A stretch of DNA of 41,802 nucleotides, from positions 1 to 41,802 of the forward strand of contig RWJK01001885.1 in NCBI GenBank assembly GCA_004335835.1, in the 5' to 3' direction. The stretch is from Scenedesmus sp. ARA3. Taxonomy: Eukaryota; Chlorophyta; Chlorophyceae; Sphaeropleales; Scenedesmaceae. A program made the translations under genes and the position numbers. This document shows positions 11,949-23,424 of the stretch, one piece after another. Positions within the stretch are counted from its first letter, which is position 1, and every line of letters starts with the position of its first letter. The notes beneath the pieces were generated by a model. That model was not told the origin of the DNA and made no database searches. It saw nothing but the letters and a program-made list of their open reading frames with translations.

Positions 11949-14900
11949 ACGGCATCCAGTGGACGATGCTGACTTGTCACGCTGTGTGTCTGTACCACAT
12001 GTGTGTTGCTGCGTGTCCTGCTGGTGAGGCGTGGCCGGCACAGTGCGCTTGCTTGCTGGCTGGCTGGCTTGGTTGCAGTGTCAACCGCACCTTTGTGTGC
12101 GCATGGCTGTCAGGTCAAATGGCAGCCAGCAGGAGTACCGCTCATGCCTTTCGGCTTGCCTGCGGCTTAGCGTCCGAGGGGGTGAACTTCAGTGCAGTTT
12201 GGGGCAGGAGAGAGAGAAGAAGAGAGGGCAGCCAGCTCAGGGACCAGCAGCAGCAGCAGCAGCAGCAGCTTGCTGTGCTGCTTGGTCCCTGCAGCATCTC
12301 AACTATGCTGCAAGCTGGCTGCCAGCCTGAACGATTTGGCGCGTGATATGTAGCACATTGAGAAAAGCAGTTTATGGTGTGTGCAGGGCTGTGTGGGCTG
12401 GCTCGTGTGGGGCTGCTTTGTGCTGCGTGTGACGGAGACTGGCTGCAGCCACGCACACTGCACTGCAGCTTCGGAGCTTGGTTAGAAGCCGGTCACTTTC
12501 TTGTGGACTGTGGAAGGCAGGCGTGTGGGTGCTGCTTCTGCCACGTGTATACAGCTGGTGTGATTGGCGCTACACTACCGTCTTATGTACAGTCAAAGGA
12601 AGGCCGGATGCGAAGCAGGGCCAGCATTGCCAGGATGTTTGCTGGATTGCTGTTGCTGTAGAAGCTCAGCATTTGAGGGCTTATGGCATATGTGTCTGCA
12701 CTTGCGCAAGCTTGCGGCTTGTGGTCTTCTGCAGCCTCCAGCTTGTGCAGCACAACAGTGAAATGTGATGGCCAGGCTTGGCATGTTTGCCATGCTACGC
12801 CAAGGCATACATTCTGAGGCTGCTGTATGTACACGTAGAATGCGTGTTGTGGCCCTGGCATAGGCTTCCGTGGTCAAATGCATATTGTTATGTCGCTCGT
12901 CACATTCCTGCTCATGTGTGCTACCTTGGGGTTTTGCGGTGCAGCAACTCTACACCCGTGCCCTTCTGTGACCGTCCCTGGGGTGTTGCTGCTGCGTGAT
13001 GACGCCGCTGCTGCACAACAGCAGTGCCCACATTACGCAGCGACCAGCCAGCCCGCAGCTTCGGCGTTGCAGTGGGTGCCATGCTGAATGCTTCACTTGC
13101 CAGCTGTGCGCGTGCTGTTGTGCCGATGTCGTGCCAATGATTATTTCTGTATGTATGATGGTGCCGGGGCTTGCTTCATGCAGCAGGCAGAACGTGGGGC
13201 GTGCGTGCTGTGGCGGTGCGTTAGGGTTCAAACTGAAGAAGCAGCTGAGGCTTTGTCTGTACACTTTGGCAGCGTTGTATCCCTTGTACCTGCTGTATGT
13301 GTACCATGCATCTCTCTTCGTGGCTTGCGCGTGGCGTGCTGCTGCGCGCGCGGCATTGTTTAAGTTTGTGCGGGGCCGGGTCGTGGCAGGCTGCCTGCTT
13401 GCGCATGCACATCTCTCAAAGAGTGAGCATGAGGGGCTGCGCTGTTTGTTTGGTGCTGACCGGGCTCGTGTGTGCTGATCAGGGGTGCTGCATTGACCCC
13501 CTGGAAGCTGATTGTGCAGGATTCTTTATGCTACACTACCGGATCCCTGGCTTTTGGGAAGTCGGCAGCTGAGGCATCCAGCCGTGTGTTTGCTGCATCC
13601 GTTGGTGATGTGGCAGTGCGGTGCCGTGCCTCGGCTGCTGCTTGCAGGATTGTGCTGTGCTGACAGTTTGCTGAGCGATGTGAGAGTGTGTGTACATGTT
13701 ATGACGATACCCAAAACCGGCGTACAGCCTGGGCTGTGTTGCAGTCAAGTGTGCACAGCGCTGGTTGCCACGCAGGCCGTGCATACGTTGGAGCAGCTTT
13801 GAGCGTCGATCCGCACCACTTTACTTTTTACTTGCAGCATTCGTAGCCTTGGTAGCCTTTGATTAGTCTGAGATTTGCTTTGAGGTCTTGCCGTAGCCTC
13901 TCATCTGCTTGATAGTCTGTGTTGTTTGATGTCGCATGCTGGGTCAGGTTCAGGGGTCAGTGGGGGTCAACCGGGACAACACCATCACAACACACAGGGG
14001 ACTCGGATGACTTGTTGTGCGCAGCTGAGTTGCGTTTGGGCTGGTTGGGGGTAATTATCATCATCAACAAACCTGCGCGGTGCGCGGTGCGGGTGTTGGC
14101 ATCGCGCGTGGAGCAGTGCCCCTCATGCGGGCGGCTGCCAGCAGGCTGTGCCGTGACCCCCCGCCTGACATTGCACTCAGTACACGACTTGCGCGCGGTG
14201 CATACCACACTGCTTGTCTGGGTGCTGTGGTGAGAGGCCACACCAGCACCTGCAGTGATCAGAGAGTGCGCAGGCTGCTGCCCGATGCTGATGTTGACGC
14301 TTTGTGCTGGTAGTGATTGGGCTATGCTGCAGTTTGAATCTTACTTGCGCTGCGTGGTTGTGCACGTGGCAGTGCAGTCGTGGTGGTGGATGGGTGCTTG
14401 ATGCTTGCCTGGCAGTGCCCGGGCATGTCAACTTGACAGCTCAGCTTTGTGTTTGTTTGCTGTAGGAGAATTGTTCAGCGGGGTCGCTTCCACGCCAGTC
14501 TGCGCCTGTGGGTGGTCAGCCACCAGTGTTTGCTGAGCTGCGTGGTCAACAGTGGCTGGCAGTCGGGCTTTGTGTTTTACATGCTACGTGTTGTACAGAG
14601 ATGGTGATGCAGGCAGCGGCATGTCGAAACCATGCACACTGATCAGGCAGCGTTTCTTGCAGAGTCCTGCAAGGGACCTTTGACAGCGATTGAATGTGTT
14701 GACAGCGCAGCAGTGCTCGCCGGGATCACCAGGATCAGGCACGCACATTTTTGTTACGCAGGGTTTGGCGCGAAGCTCTGGATGCCTCCTACTGACATAC
14801 ACAACGCAAGTACCATCATGTGACTGCGTGCCTGCAGGCACTGCCTTCCCACCTTGTGCTTTGTACATGTGTACCCATGATCCAGACTCGCCTTGTGTAC

Positions 14901-16390
14901 CTGCGCCGCAAAAGCGCTGGGATTTGCAGAGTGTCGCCTGCAGCTGCGCCCACAGGGGTGTCAGTCGCAGCGGCACTTGAATACTGTTTATCCACTGTCC
15001 CCGCTTCGGTCTTCAGGTGCAGCCATCGTGGTGTGCTGTTCATGTTGCTACACCTGCCTGGTGCACCCTGGCACATGTGCATGACAGCAATGCTGCATGT
15101 GTGAGGGTAGCCTCATCTGCCTCTCAAAAGTGTTTGGTGTTGGGTGGGAATTCTTGCTGCTGGCTTGCCCAGTCGTGCCTGACGATGCTGTGTTGTTCGC
15201 TGAGAGCCATGTACGCAGGGTGTCTGGTGCATGGTCAACAGCAGCAGCAGCAGGTTGCCTGTGTTTTGTTGGTGGTATGTAGCCAGGTTTACAGGGTAGC
15301 TGCAGTGTAGTGTCATGTCTGGCAGTTGCACGTGCAGGCTGTGTACGTCTTGCTGGCACTTTTGTTGGTGGGCAGGACTTGCAGCGCCATGCACTGCGTG
15401 GCATACATATGTATGCTGTTACAAGAGTGTGCGTTTACAGACTTAGCCGTAAGCAAGCTTGGAATGTATGACTGGTGAATCTGCGGCCTCGTGAGGCCTT
15501 GGTTTGGCGCAGCTGTTCAGATATGACGATCCATTCTGAATGGGTGGGAGAGCAGCATCTGGGGCTTGTTTATCGTGTAACTTTACTGACGCATTCATGA
15601 GCAGTATCGTGCTTGAATAGCGCAGGTCCAGCTCGATGCACAATGTGAAGCCTGCAACTCTCAGTACGCTGAGGTAGGCAGAGCCTCAGACCGTAGTACG
15701 GCTAGCTGTACCTCTTCATAAGGTCCGTCGTGAGGGCTGAAGGTCAAGCTGCTTGTACCTGGTGCTGTAGCATCACCCTCACTCAACCAGAGCGTCATTA
15801 CTGCTGATCAACGTCAGTCCGTGACAGTGCGCTGCGCTGTGACAAACGCCAACCTAGACCTAGGCCTGGTGCCCTAGGCTGCAGGCTAGCCTGGTCACAC
15901 CTCAAAACCCTGGTTGCGTTCCGGTGCTGCTGATACACAGAACACCCTGTCTTGTAATCTTCAGCCTTATTGCGCTGGCGTTGATGTGACGGCAGTAACC
16001 AGCTCGTGTACCTACGTGCTTGGCTGGCTGAGCTGCATCGTTTTGCACAGCCATCTGGCGGAGATCTGGTTTGTTTGCAATCTTATCACGTTGTATTGTT
16101 TCGGAAGGCGTTTACTGCATCGCTGCGGGGCTTACTTCTAGGTGGGAGTGAACTCGACGTTTCCTAACTTGCAGGGAGAACGCTGTGCAGTGCTGTGCGC
16201 CATGACATGCTGCGTAGTACATTGTAATAGTGTTCATTCATTGTCTGAGGCAAGCAGCAGGACATGCTGTTTCGATCTGCAGTAGTGCCTCACTCACCAG
16301 GCTGCTTCTGCACTGCCGGATATGATGCGCACCAGGGAGCAAGCGTCTGCCGGGAATCAGTGCTCATAGCACTGTACAGCCATAACTGCA
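11949..16390. other. 4.4-kb stretch without a recognisable gene
   Basis: TG-rich sequence between the kinase stop and TIM50. I found no family-like peptide on either strand. A (CAG)n tract lies at about 12245-12270. The plus strand shows no TGTAA between the kinase stop and 15576-15580, with further ones at about 15953 and 16223. It may be a very long 3' UTR, intergenic DNA or a noncoding transcript. A CCTAGG-rich palindromic cluster sits at about 15850-15880. Confidence 0.45.
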
Positions 16391-17910
16391 ATGCTGAGGA
16401 CAGCGGCTGAGCGCTGCTGCTGCCTAGCAGCACTGCAGGTGCTGCCCAGGGCAGCAGCAGTGCTGCAGCCGCTGCAGCACGCGCAGCAGCAAGCATGGCC
16501 AGCCAGCATAGCCCGCACACTGTTCTCATCTGCTGAGAGCAGCCAGGGCGGCGGCGCACCACAGCCGCCCAAAAGCATGCTAGACGCAGCGATGCCTCAC
16601 CAAGGCGCAGCAGCAGAAGTGCTGGGCGCTGCGGCAAACAGAGCTGCAGCAGCACAAGCAGCTGCAGCGCCACCAGAGCAGCGCAGCTTAGCCCGGCGGC
16701 TGCTGCGCAACCTGTTTGACTATGCCGTGCTGGGCTCCCTTGCAGCCACAGTTGCTGGCAGCTGGGTGTACTACAAGTACAGCCTGCAGGACGTGCAGCA
16801 GCAGCTGGAGGAGCTCAAGCAGCAGCAGCAGAAGGAGCCCTCTCTTGCCACTGAGGCATGGGTGAAGGCCACAGAAGCGTACTTGAGTGTGGCTGAGCCA
16901 ATAGACCGCAAGGTGAGCCCACAGCAATGAACATAGCATGCTGTGTGCATAGGCTTGTGCTGGGTCGTAATGGGCTCATCTCCTGCGGTGCTGCTGTTGC
17001 TCTCTCACTTCACTCCCACCTCATTCATCATTCTCGCCCTCATTCTCACTCACTCTTTCCTGCAGGTGCGTGAGTATGCTGACCCCAGCTGTGACGCGCT
17101 GCTGCCTGAGCTTGCGCCCGAACTGCGTGGGCGTGTGAAGACGCTGGTGCTGGACCTGGAGGGGCTGCTGGTGCACAAGGAGTGGAGCAGGGCCAAGGGC
17201 TGGCAGGTGCGAGTTTGCAGCGCTTGCAGGAAATGCCAGGTTTTGGTGCTGTTGTCGCGCAGCGCTTGCAGCAGTGATTCCTGCAGGCAGACAGTGGTGT
17301 GGAGGAGTGGTTGGGGCTGCAGCTTGTGTCTGCTGTGAGTGTGGTGCCAGAAGAAGAGGTGCGCTGGCATGGTGCTGTTGCTGGGCCCGTAGGGTTTGTC
17401 CCTGCATGCAGGCAACACAAAGACATGGACGCTTGGGCGGTCTCTGGCGGCCAGAGGCGGCCAGAGAAGCATGCAATCGGCTGGCTGTTGACAGCTGTGC
17501 TGCTGCTGGCTTCACCTGGGCTCTCCTGCAGGTGCTGAAGCGTCCCGGCGTGGAGGCGTTCCTGCTTGAGATGGGCCGGCGCTATGAGGTGGTCATCTAC
17601 ACTGATGAGGCAGCCATGTATGCAGACCCAGTGATCAACAAGATCGACCCACACAGGGCGGTGACCTACAGGCTGTACAGGGGCGACACGCAGGTGGGCT
17701 GGCAAAGGGCGCATGCTGCTGCTTCTGCTGGTGTTTGGCACAGGGATGGCTTGTGCATCAGCACAGGCTGGGAATGGTAGCAAATAGCCATCTGCTGGCG
17801 CTGAATTGTTGCTGAGTGCGTGCTAATGTGGCTGAGTGCGTGACACGACATGCGCCCTCAATGGTTTGCCAGTGCGTTTATGTGTGTTGGGGCTGCTGCC
17901 TGCTGACTAG

Positions 17911-17944
<34 letters not shown>

Positions 17945-18236
17945 CCTGCAGTACCACAACGGCAAGCATGTGCGCGACCTGTCAAAGCTGAACAGGGACC
18001 TCAGCCAGGTGCTGTTCATCTCAGGTGAGGAGCTCAGGCTGGGCAGGGGGTGGTTACTAACGTGTTCATATCAGGTGAAGGGGGGCGTGCACATATGTGT
18101 GCGGCTGTGCGGTGCATTGCAGCATACTTCAGCCGTTGCTTCTGTGACGCCGTGCTGGTGTTGCTTGTATGACCTGTTGGACATAAGCTTGATACTTCCG
18201 ATAGTGCTTGGTGGAGCCCCGCAATCGCCCGACGAA

Positions 18237-18280
<44 letters not shown>

Positions 18281-19007
18281 GTTTGTTTGCAGCTGAGCCG
18301 GCAGCGTACATGTTCCAGCCTGAGAACACGCTCAAGCTGCGCACCTGGGACCACGCAGCCAGCGGGGACACCACGCTGCTGGACCTCATCCCTTTCCTGC
18401 AGATGGTGCAGGAGGTGCACGTGGACGTGAGTGGCGCAGCTGCTGCTGCTGCTTCTGCTGTTTGTTTCTGGCCGCTACCGCACAAGCATGTTTTGAGTTC
18501 ATTGTGGCACGCCTACTGCTTGCTGCCCTGCTGCCGCGCTGCAGTCGCACATGTGGTTGCTTGATGTTGCGCTGCGTCTACCACGTGCTGGCCTGAGGCT
18601 GCATCGTCACCCTTGCAGCAACAGTGGCTGGGTAGCAGAGGCGCGCAGCTGGGCTTCCACCTGCCCAGCATGTGCCGAGTCTGCAGCCTGTTGAGGGTGC
18701 ACAAGGGCAGCATGCCACTGCAGACAGTGACATCTGGCCTTACCCACCGTCTGCTGCCACCTACCCATCATGTTGCGTGTTGCTCCTGCAGGACTTGCGA
18801 AATGTTATTCAATGCCTACCAAGTGTGCAGGCGGTGCTCGCTGTTTGTTACTGAACGCTCCCCTGTGTGTTGCCCCTGCAGGACGTGCGTGATGTGGTGC
18901 GCAGCTATGACGGCGAGGAGGACGTGGCAGCAGCCTTCAAGCGGCGCATGGCGCAGCTGGCACACCAGAAGAAGGGCAGCAGTGGAGGCAGGTTCATGCG
19001 CAGCTAG
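16391..19007 (+). CDS. TIM50: mitochondrial import translocase subunit TIM50
   Basis: Inner-membrane receptor of the TIM23 complex that passes presequence proteins from TOM to the channel. Exons 16391-16912, 17066-17206, 17532-17693, 17952-18024, 18293-18426 and 18882-19007; phases close to 385 aa. The N-terminus (MLRTAAERCC, then Arg/Ala-rich, no acidic cluster) is a typical presequence. A single membrane segment lies at about residues 117-140 (YAVLGSLAATVAGSWVYY). The FCP1-like domain follows: LVLDLEGLLVHKEW, LKRPGVEAFL, VVIYTDEAAMYADPV, YRLYRGDTQ, NGKHVRDLSKLNRD, QPENTLKL and GDTTLLDLIPFL. The phosphatase DxDx(T/V) signature is degraded to DLEGL, as usual for Tim50, so no phosphatase activity is expected. 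CTG tracts abut the acceptors of exons 4 and 5. A candidate TGTAA lies at 19677. Confidence 0.93.
18015..18080 (+). repeat. weak copy of the TIM50 exon 4 donor
   Basis: The exon 4 end TTCATCTCAG/GTGAGG (18015-18030) is echoed about 51 bp downstream as TTCATATCAG/GTGAAG (about 18066-18081). It is short and may be chance. Confidence 0.4.
18792..18920 (+). repeat. diverged copy of the TIM50 exon 6 acceptor edge
   Basis: The true exon 6 starts at 18882 with DVRDVVR. Ninety bp upstream, after CTCCTGCAG, the sequence from 18792 reads DLRNVIQ. The replacements are conservative and the acceptor is intact. It is an old duplicate edge or a mini-exon candidate. Confidence 0.6.
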
Positions 19008-20069
19008 CGGGCTGCAGCATATCATAAGTTACAAGTTATGTGCTGCGCGCGGCATGCAGCGGAGGGTGATTTGGCTATGTGTGAGTGCCCCAGCAGGAAG
19101 AGCAGCAGTGTCTTGTGGCAGCAGATGAGGCCAGACAGGCAGGCACGCACTTTTTGTATAGCAGTGGTGCTTGCAGCACTGCCTTTGGTGATGTGCTGAC
19201 CAGCTGCAAGGTGGGGCTGCAGGTGCGGCACTTGTGAAGGTGTGACACATGCTGTTGCATCAGTCTGTGGAGCGTTGGGCTTGTTGTTGCCACTGCTGCC
19301 ATGCCTGCAGCTGCCAATGCACTGCTTGTACAGCATGCACTGCTGCTCAGCAGCGTTGCTCTCAGAGCAAACGAAGGGGAGTTGGTCGTTGTGCGACAGT
19401 AGCTGCTATGTGTGATGTTGGCTTGTTGGCTTGATGCCATTGAGGTTTAAGCAACAGGCAGTGCCAGGCCTGTGTGCTGTGGCACTGGCAGCTGCTGTGC
19501 AGCAGAGCGCTGCAGGCTCCGCGTTGCGTGCATAGGCAGCAGCAGCAAGTTATCTGGGGAGAACCGGGTGCTGAGCAGGGTTGCCTCTACTGGCTGTCCT
19601 GTGTTGGCGGTGCTTGGCAGCGATGTTGATTGGTTGGCGCTGTTTTGGTGTGTGCCGCAAGTGCTTCCCTGCGGACTGTAATGTTGCACAGGATCGTTGG
19701 AGCTGCACTGGATGGAGCTGCACTGCAGTGAAGTGCAAGTGCAGGCTGGCTGGCTCAGTAGGGATGGCTGGCCCTAGGCTCAGTGTAACAGCATGACAGA
19801 TTGTCCTGTTACAAGTAATAGCAGTGCTTAGCATTGCTCAGCCTATCACTTGCGGCAGCTTTGCGACTCCAGAACCACTGGCAACAAGCACATTTTTCTC
19901 ATTTTGGAAGCTATGCATGCGCACAGATTTCGCTGGTCCCAGGCGGGCTGATGACCAAGGGTATCTATCAGGTCCTGTGCAGCCAGGCTGAGTCTACACA
20001 CCAAGCCCGGGGACAGAATTTGGAGCACGGGATTATACTAAAGACTAGAGACGATTAAAACTTCGTGGC
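19008..20069. other. TIM50 3' flank, no further gene seen
   Basis: Holds candidate TIM50 poly(A) signals (TGTAA at 19677-19681 and 19784-19788). No coding exon is recognisable. The right end leads into the duplicated unit that begins near 20070. Confidence 0.5.
19677..19681 (+). terminator. candidate poly(A) signal TGTAA for TIM50
   Basis: First plus-strand TGTAA I found after the TIM50 stop codon, about 670 nt downstream. A second lies at 19784-19788. Confidence 0.4.
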
Positions 20070-20224
20070 AAACGTTGAAGGCTTGTAGCGCGACTACAGG
20101 AGCGCTCCAATAAGTTTCGCGGGAAACTTTTTGGAGATAACGTGAGTAATTGTAAACTTCTCGAAAGCAGTTGGCTGCGACTCAAGAGATATAGACTGAC
20201 GCACAGATACTTCGTATCGCAGGT

Positions 20225-20693
20225 ATGCTGAGTCAGCTTCGCATGGCAGGCAGGACAGCATGCCTGCTGCTGCTGCTTTTAGCAGCAGCAGCTGCTGCTC
20301 AAGGAGCACAGCTTGACAGCCAGGCGACAGACGTCTCATCAACAACGACAGCAGCTACTCAGGAAGTGCAGCTATCGACAGCTGGTGCATTTCAGACTCT
20401 GCTAGCACAAGCAGCTGCGGCCAGCACAGGAGCAGCGAGCACCACACCAGTCGACCACAGCCTGTGCTCTGCGCCAGCCACAGGCTCAGCAGAGCAGCAG
20501 CACGACTGTGGAGTACCTGTTCCTCCTGTTCCAGTGCACATTGCAGCACCGTATGCAGATTCAGCAGATGCAGGAGACCGTGCTGTTGAGACGGCGGAGC
20601 TGTTGGAGCTTGCAGGAGTGACAGATGCAGTGGCTCAGCAGCTGTCCCGCAAAGGCAGCCTCAGCAGTCAGCTGCGCAAGCTGATGGGCATAA

Positions 20694-20740
<47 letters not shown>

Positions 20741-21745
20741 CCCAGAGGGTCTATGCACCGGAAGCTGCTCATATACTCCGGGCCCCAGGCGACGCACGGC
20801 TTTGTGTTGTCATACACACTGTCGCTGCAGCTGGACGCAAGCAGCGGCAACAGCAACGCCACGCTGCTGAGCAACCCAAACACCAACCCAGAGCTGTACA
20901 CCAGTGCATCCAATCCCACAGTAGTAGCCTTCAAAGGTGCCGTGGAAACAGCCGTTGCTCGGCTGATGCCGCTCAATGGTGCAAATGTGATGCCGCCAGT
21001 GGTGGACAAGGTACAGCCTGGCAGCCCTGTGGTCATGACACTGACCATGTGCTTGAACATGGATGCAGCATTATATTTTGCAGCAGAAAACACCGGCTTA
21101 CCACCTGATGAGCTGCTTGCGACAGTGGAGGCAGCCATGACAGGCGTGCAGGCGCTCAAGATGGAGATGGACGCTACGTCAGTCACCAGCAACTTTGCAG
21201 TGGCAAGCATCACCGTGCAGTCTGGCGGGAACAACAAGGACAGCATAGCTGGAGCCGAGGCGTTTATGGCCAGAGGCATGCCTACACGCGGCGGCGGCTT
21301 ATCTAACTTCCCTCTGGTTGCGCTTGTCGCAGTGATTGTCATTCCTGTGGCGGTCGGGGTTGCGGTTGGGCTGAGGGTGCGGTCTGTCATGAGGACAAGG
21401 CGGCGCGCAGAAGCCGCTGCAGCTGCTGCCAGCCCCACGACAGCGCCTGCAATCAACATTGGTCCTGTGCAGATGGGGCCTGCTGCAACAGCAGCGCCAG
21501 TTATGGGGACACCATACATTGGCAGCTACAGCTACAGCGCAGCAGGGCAGAGTGACAAAAGGGCTGCTAGCCCCCCGGGAGTTGTGAGTCCCTTTGCTGC
21601 ATATGCAGCAGCACCAGCTGTGGGCGCTGCAGCTGGCCCGGGCCATGGCGTGCAGTATGGCGCTCACATGGCAGCACATGGCAGCGCAGGGTACCCTGCC
21701 GTGCCTGGGCCATATGGTGTGGCTACAGGAAACAAGCCATACTGA
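20225..21745 (+). CDS. single-pass type I membrane protein of unknown function (paralog A)
   Basis: An uninterrupted frame of 506 aa starting at an ATG. Residues 1-27 form a signal peptide ([19 protein letters not shown] core). A low-complexity Ala/Ser/Thr-rich stretch follows, with a serine run from a pure AGC repeat at about residues 158-175. A globular extracytoplasmic region spans about 180-345 with an NAT glycosylation sequon. A transmembrane helix lies at about 360-382 (LVALVAVIVIPVAVGVAVGL), followed by a basic stop-transfer (MRTRRR) and a Gly/Pro/Tyr/Ala-rich cytoplasmic tail ending NKPY. I do not recognise the family. The architecture would suit a cell-surface or endomembrane protein. 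The downstream copy is decayed, so this is the functional one. A CGCAG/GT just before the ATG could be an acceptor of a 5' UTR intron. Confidence 0.8.
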
Positions 21746-21925
21746 GCGCAGACAATATTGTTTGGCTGTCTGTGGGCAGCCGATGTTTGAGCTTTGTCGT
21801 GCACCAACAAGTACTGCATGCATGCCAAAGTCCCTGTTGCGTTTTGCAGTGTGCAGTGGAGGGCACTGTGCCGTTTGTGTGCTATGCATCTTCAATTGTC
21901 TTTGCAGTACTTGTGCTGCAAGCCC

Positions 21926-22274
21926 AATAAAGCAATGTTCGATCTGAACAGTTCCTGCAAGCAACTCCGGAAGAAGATGCCCCGCAGTTGCCTCTTCTCA
22001 AACGCGTGACTGCAGTGTGGTGATGTGTGTGTTTGCGGCTGAGAGGGTGCTGACTGCAGCAGTGCAGCCCAGCACCTCAGCCTGAAGCAGCGGCTGCTGT
22101 TTTTGTGCATCTTGAGCGAGGCTGTTGTCAGTTCAAGTGCAGTGACCTGTCCCCATGATAATGCCAGTAGTGTATGTGTTCAGTGACAGTAGACTGAGCT
22201 CTGTGCGTGCCTGCCAGTGCGGCACGAGTGTGTTGGTGGTGCTGCTGGGCCTCCCTTCCCGCGCCACACTGTAA
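21926..22274 (+). terminator. candidate 3'-end signals of paralog A (AATAAA, TGTAA)
   Basis: AATAAA at 21926-21931 is conserved in unit B at 25174-25179. TGTAA at 22270-22274 is the algal-type signal; the matching position in unit B reads TGCAA, so that copy has lost it. Confidence 0.45.
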
Positions 22275-22894
22275 ACAAAGTGTGGCATAGTATCTGTTGC
22301 CCTGTATGTACAGCACTGCATGCATGTGTGCCTTGTTTTGTGCCCCCATGTGCAGGGCCTAGCAACCTTCTTTGTATGCTAGACCCTGCTGGGCAGTTTC
22401 AGTTGCATTTGTTGTGATTTCTTGGTGGGCTTCTCAGCTGCTTCACTGGCTGCAGAGAGCAGGCCGCTGAGAAGTTTGCAAGAACTCGTAAGCCTGCATA
22501 CAGGCCTGCACCCTAGCAATGGATGTGGCTTCGGAAGGCTCCTGTTTGGCTTGTGTGGGCCCTGGCACTTCAAGGCAGCCCTTGAGGGCTGCAAAAGGCA
22601 TACACATGTCCAAATACTAACCAACTTTACAAGCTGGTGCATAAGGCGCCAGTTTATTTTGGTTGCGCAGCCCTCAAGCAAGAGGACCAACAGATTGGTG
22701 CATAAGGCGCCAACCAGCGGCCCATTAGGTTGGGGCTGAGCAGTGCTTGCACTGCTGGTGTGTTGTGGCATGTCCAGTTCTGAGACGTGCAGCTGTGCCG
22801 CACAGGGCCGTCTCAGGGCCTGAGGCTGGTTGGATGGCAGCTATATTGACACTGGCTCGTGTGTCATTACAGGTGCATGTGTTCCTCTGCAGCT
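22275..22894. other. flank within unit A, no gene seen
   Basis: Contains two near-identical 17-bp elements, TGGTGCATAAGGCGCCA, at 22635-22651 and 22696-22712. Each sits in an imperfect inverted repeat that could form a small stem-loop. No coding exon is recognisable. Confidence 0.45.
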
Positions 22895-23095
22895 GCAGAC
22901 ACTGTGATCAAAGTCGAACATGAAAATTTCTGGGGTCGTGCTCGCTGTTGCAATGCGTGTCTGCTGAGGTGGAAGGGCTGCATCACAGAAAGCAGCAAGT
23001 GTACAGCATGCACTGCGCAGTGAGGGATCAGTGGCATGCGTTTGGCTCGAATGATCAGCTGCTTCAGGTCGAGTTGTGGGAAGCCACAAACCAAT
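22895..23095 (+). pseudogene. relic of the 5' UTR and first exon of the PDE12-YRDC gene
   Basis: The sequence GTTGCAATGCGT..CTGCTGAGGTGG, then an ATG at 23036 followed by codons for M-R-L-A-R-M-I-S-C-F-R-S, matches the 5' end of the fusion gene at 26395-26490 (M-L-L-T-R-M-I-S-Q-R-C-F-R-S). Similarity stops after about 20 codons and no other exon follows. It is a truncated by-product of the tandem duplication. It also supports the choice of start codon in the intact gene. Confidence 0.75.
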
Positions 23096-23424
23096 CAGGC
23101 ATGTAACTGTACAACAGGTGCTGGAAACAAGCGGGCTTGTGACGTCGGTCCTCCTCAGGTTCTCTGCAGGCTAGCCAGTTCAACGAGTGTGAGCCTCGAT
23201 ACAGCTGCCGAGGCGAGCATTGTGAGGCTGACATGCAACCAGCAACCAACATGATTGAGCTTTCTTGAGGTAATACTTGAAGCTGGCAGCGCGAGTACAG
23301 CAGCATTGCTATCAAGTTTCGCGGCAATACGAGCAGACACCGTGATTGGATGTCCGCTGCTCCTCAACTTTTTGCAATGACATTGACTTATCCATTTGAG
23401 CTACCAAATCTGTCTGCGACAGGC

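Larger units (their letters stand above)
20070..23095 (+). repeat. tandem segmental duplication, unit A
   Basis: Unit A contains the intact membrane-protein gene, its 3' flank and a relic of the first exon of the PDE12-YRDC gene. It aligns with unit B (about 23270-26500) at matched landmarks: start codon 20225 versus 23425, stop 21745 versus 24977, AATAAA 21926 versus 25174, and fusion-gene start 23036 versus 26449. The offset grows from 3200 to 3413 bp because of indels. Boundaries are approximate. Confidence 0.8.

Noticed and set aside
12996..15310. Several 60-160 codon frames between the kinase and TIM50
   Set aside because: No family resemblance, no consistent exon chain and Cys/Trp-rich composition typical of TG-rich noncoding sequence.
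20668..21519. 283-codon minus-strand frame
   Set aside because: Mirror of the membrane-protein gene, with no independent signature.
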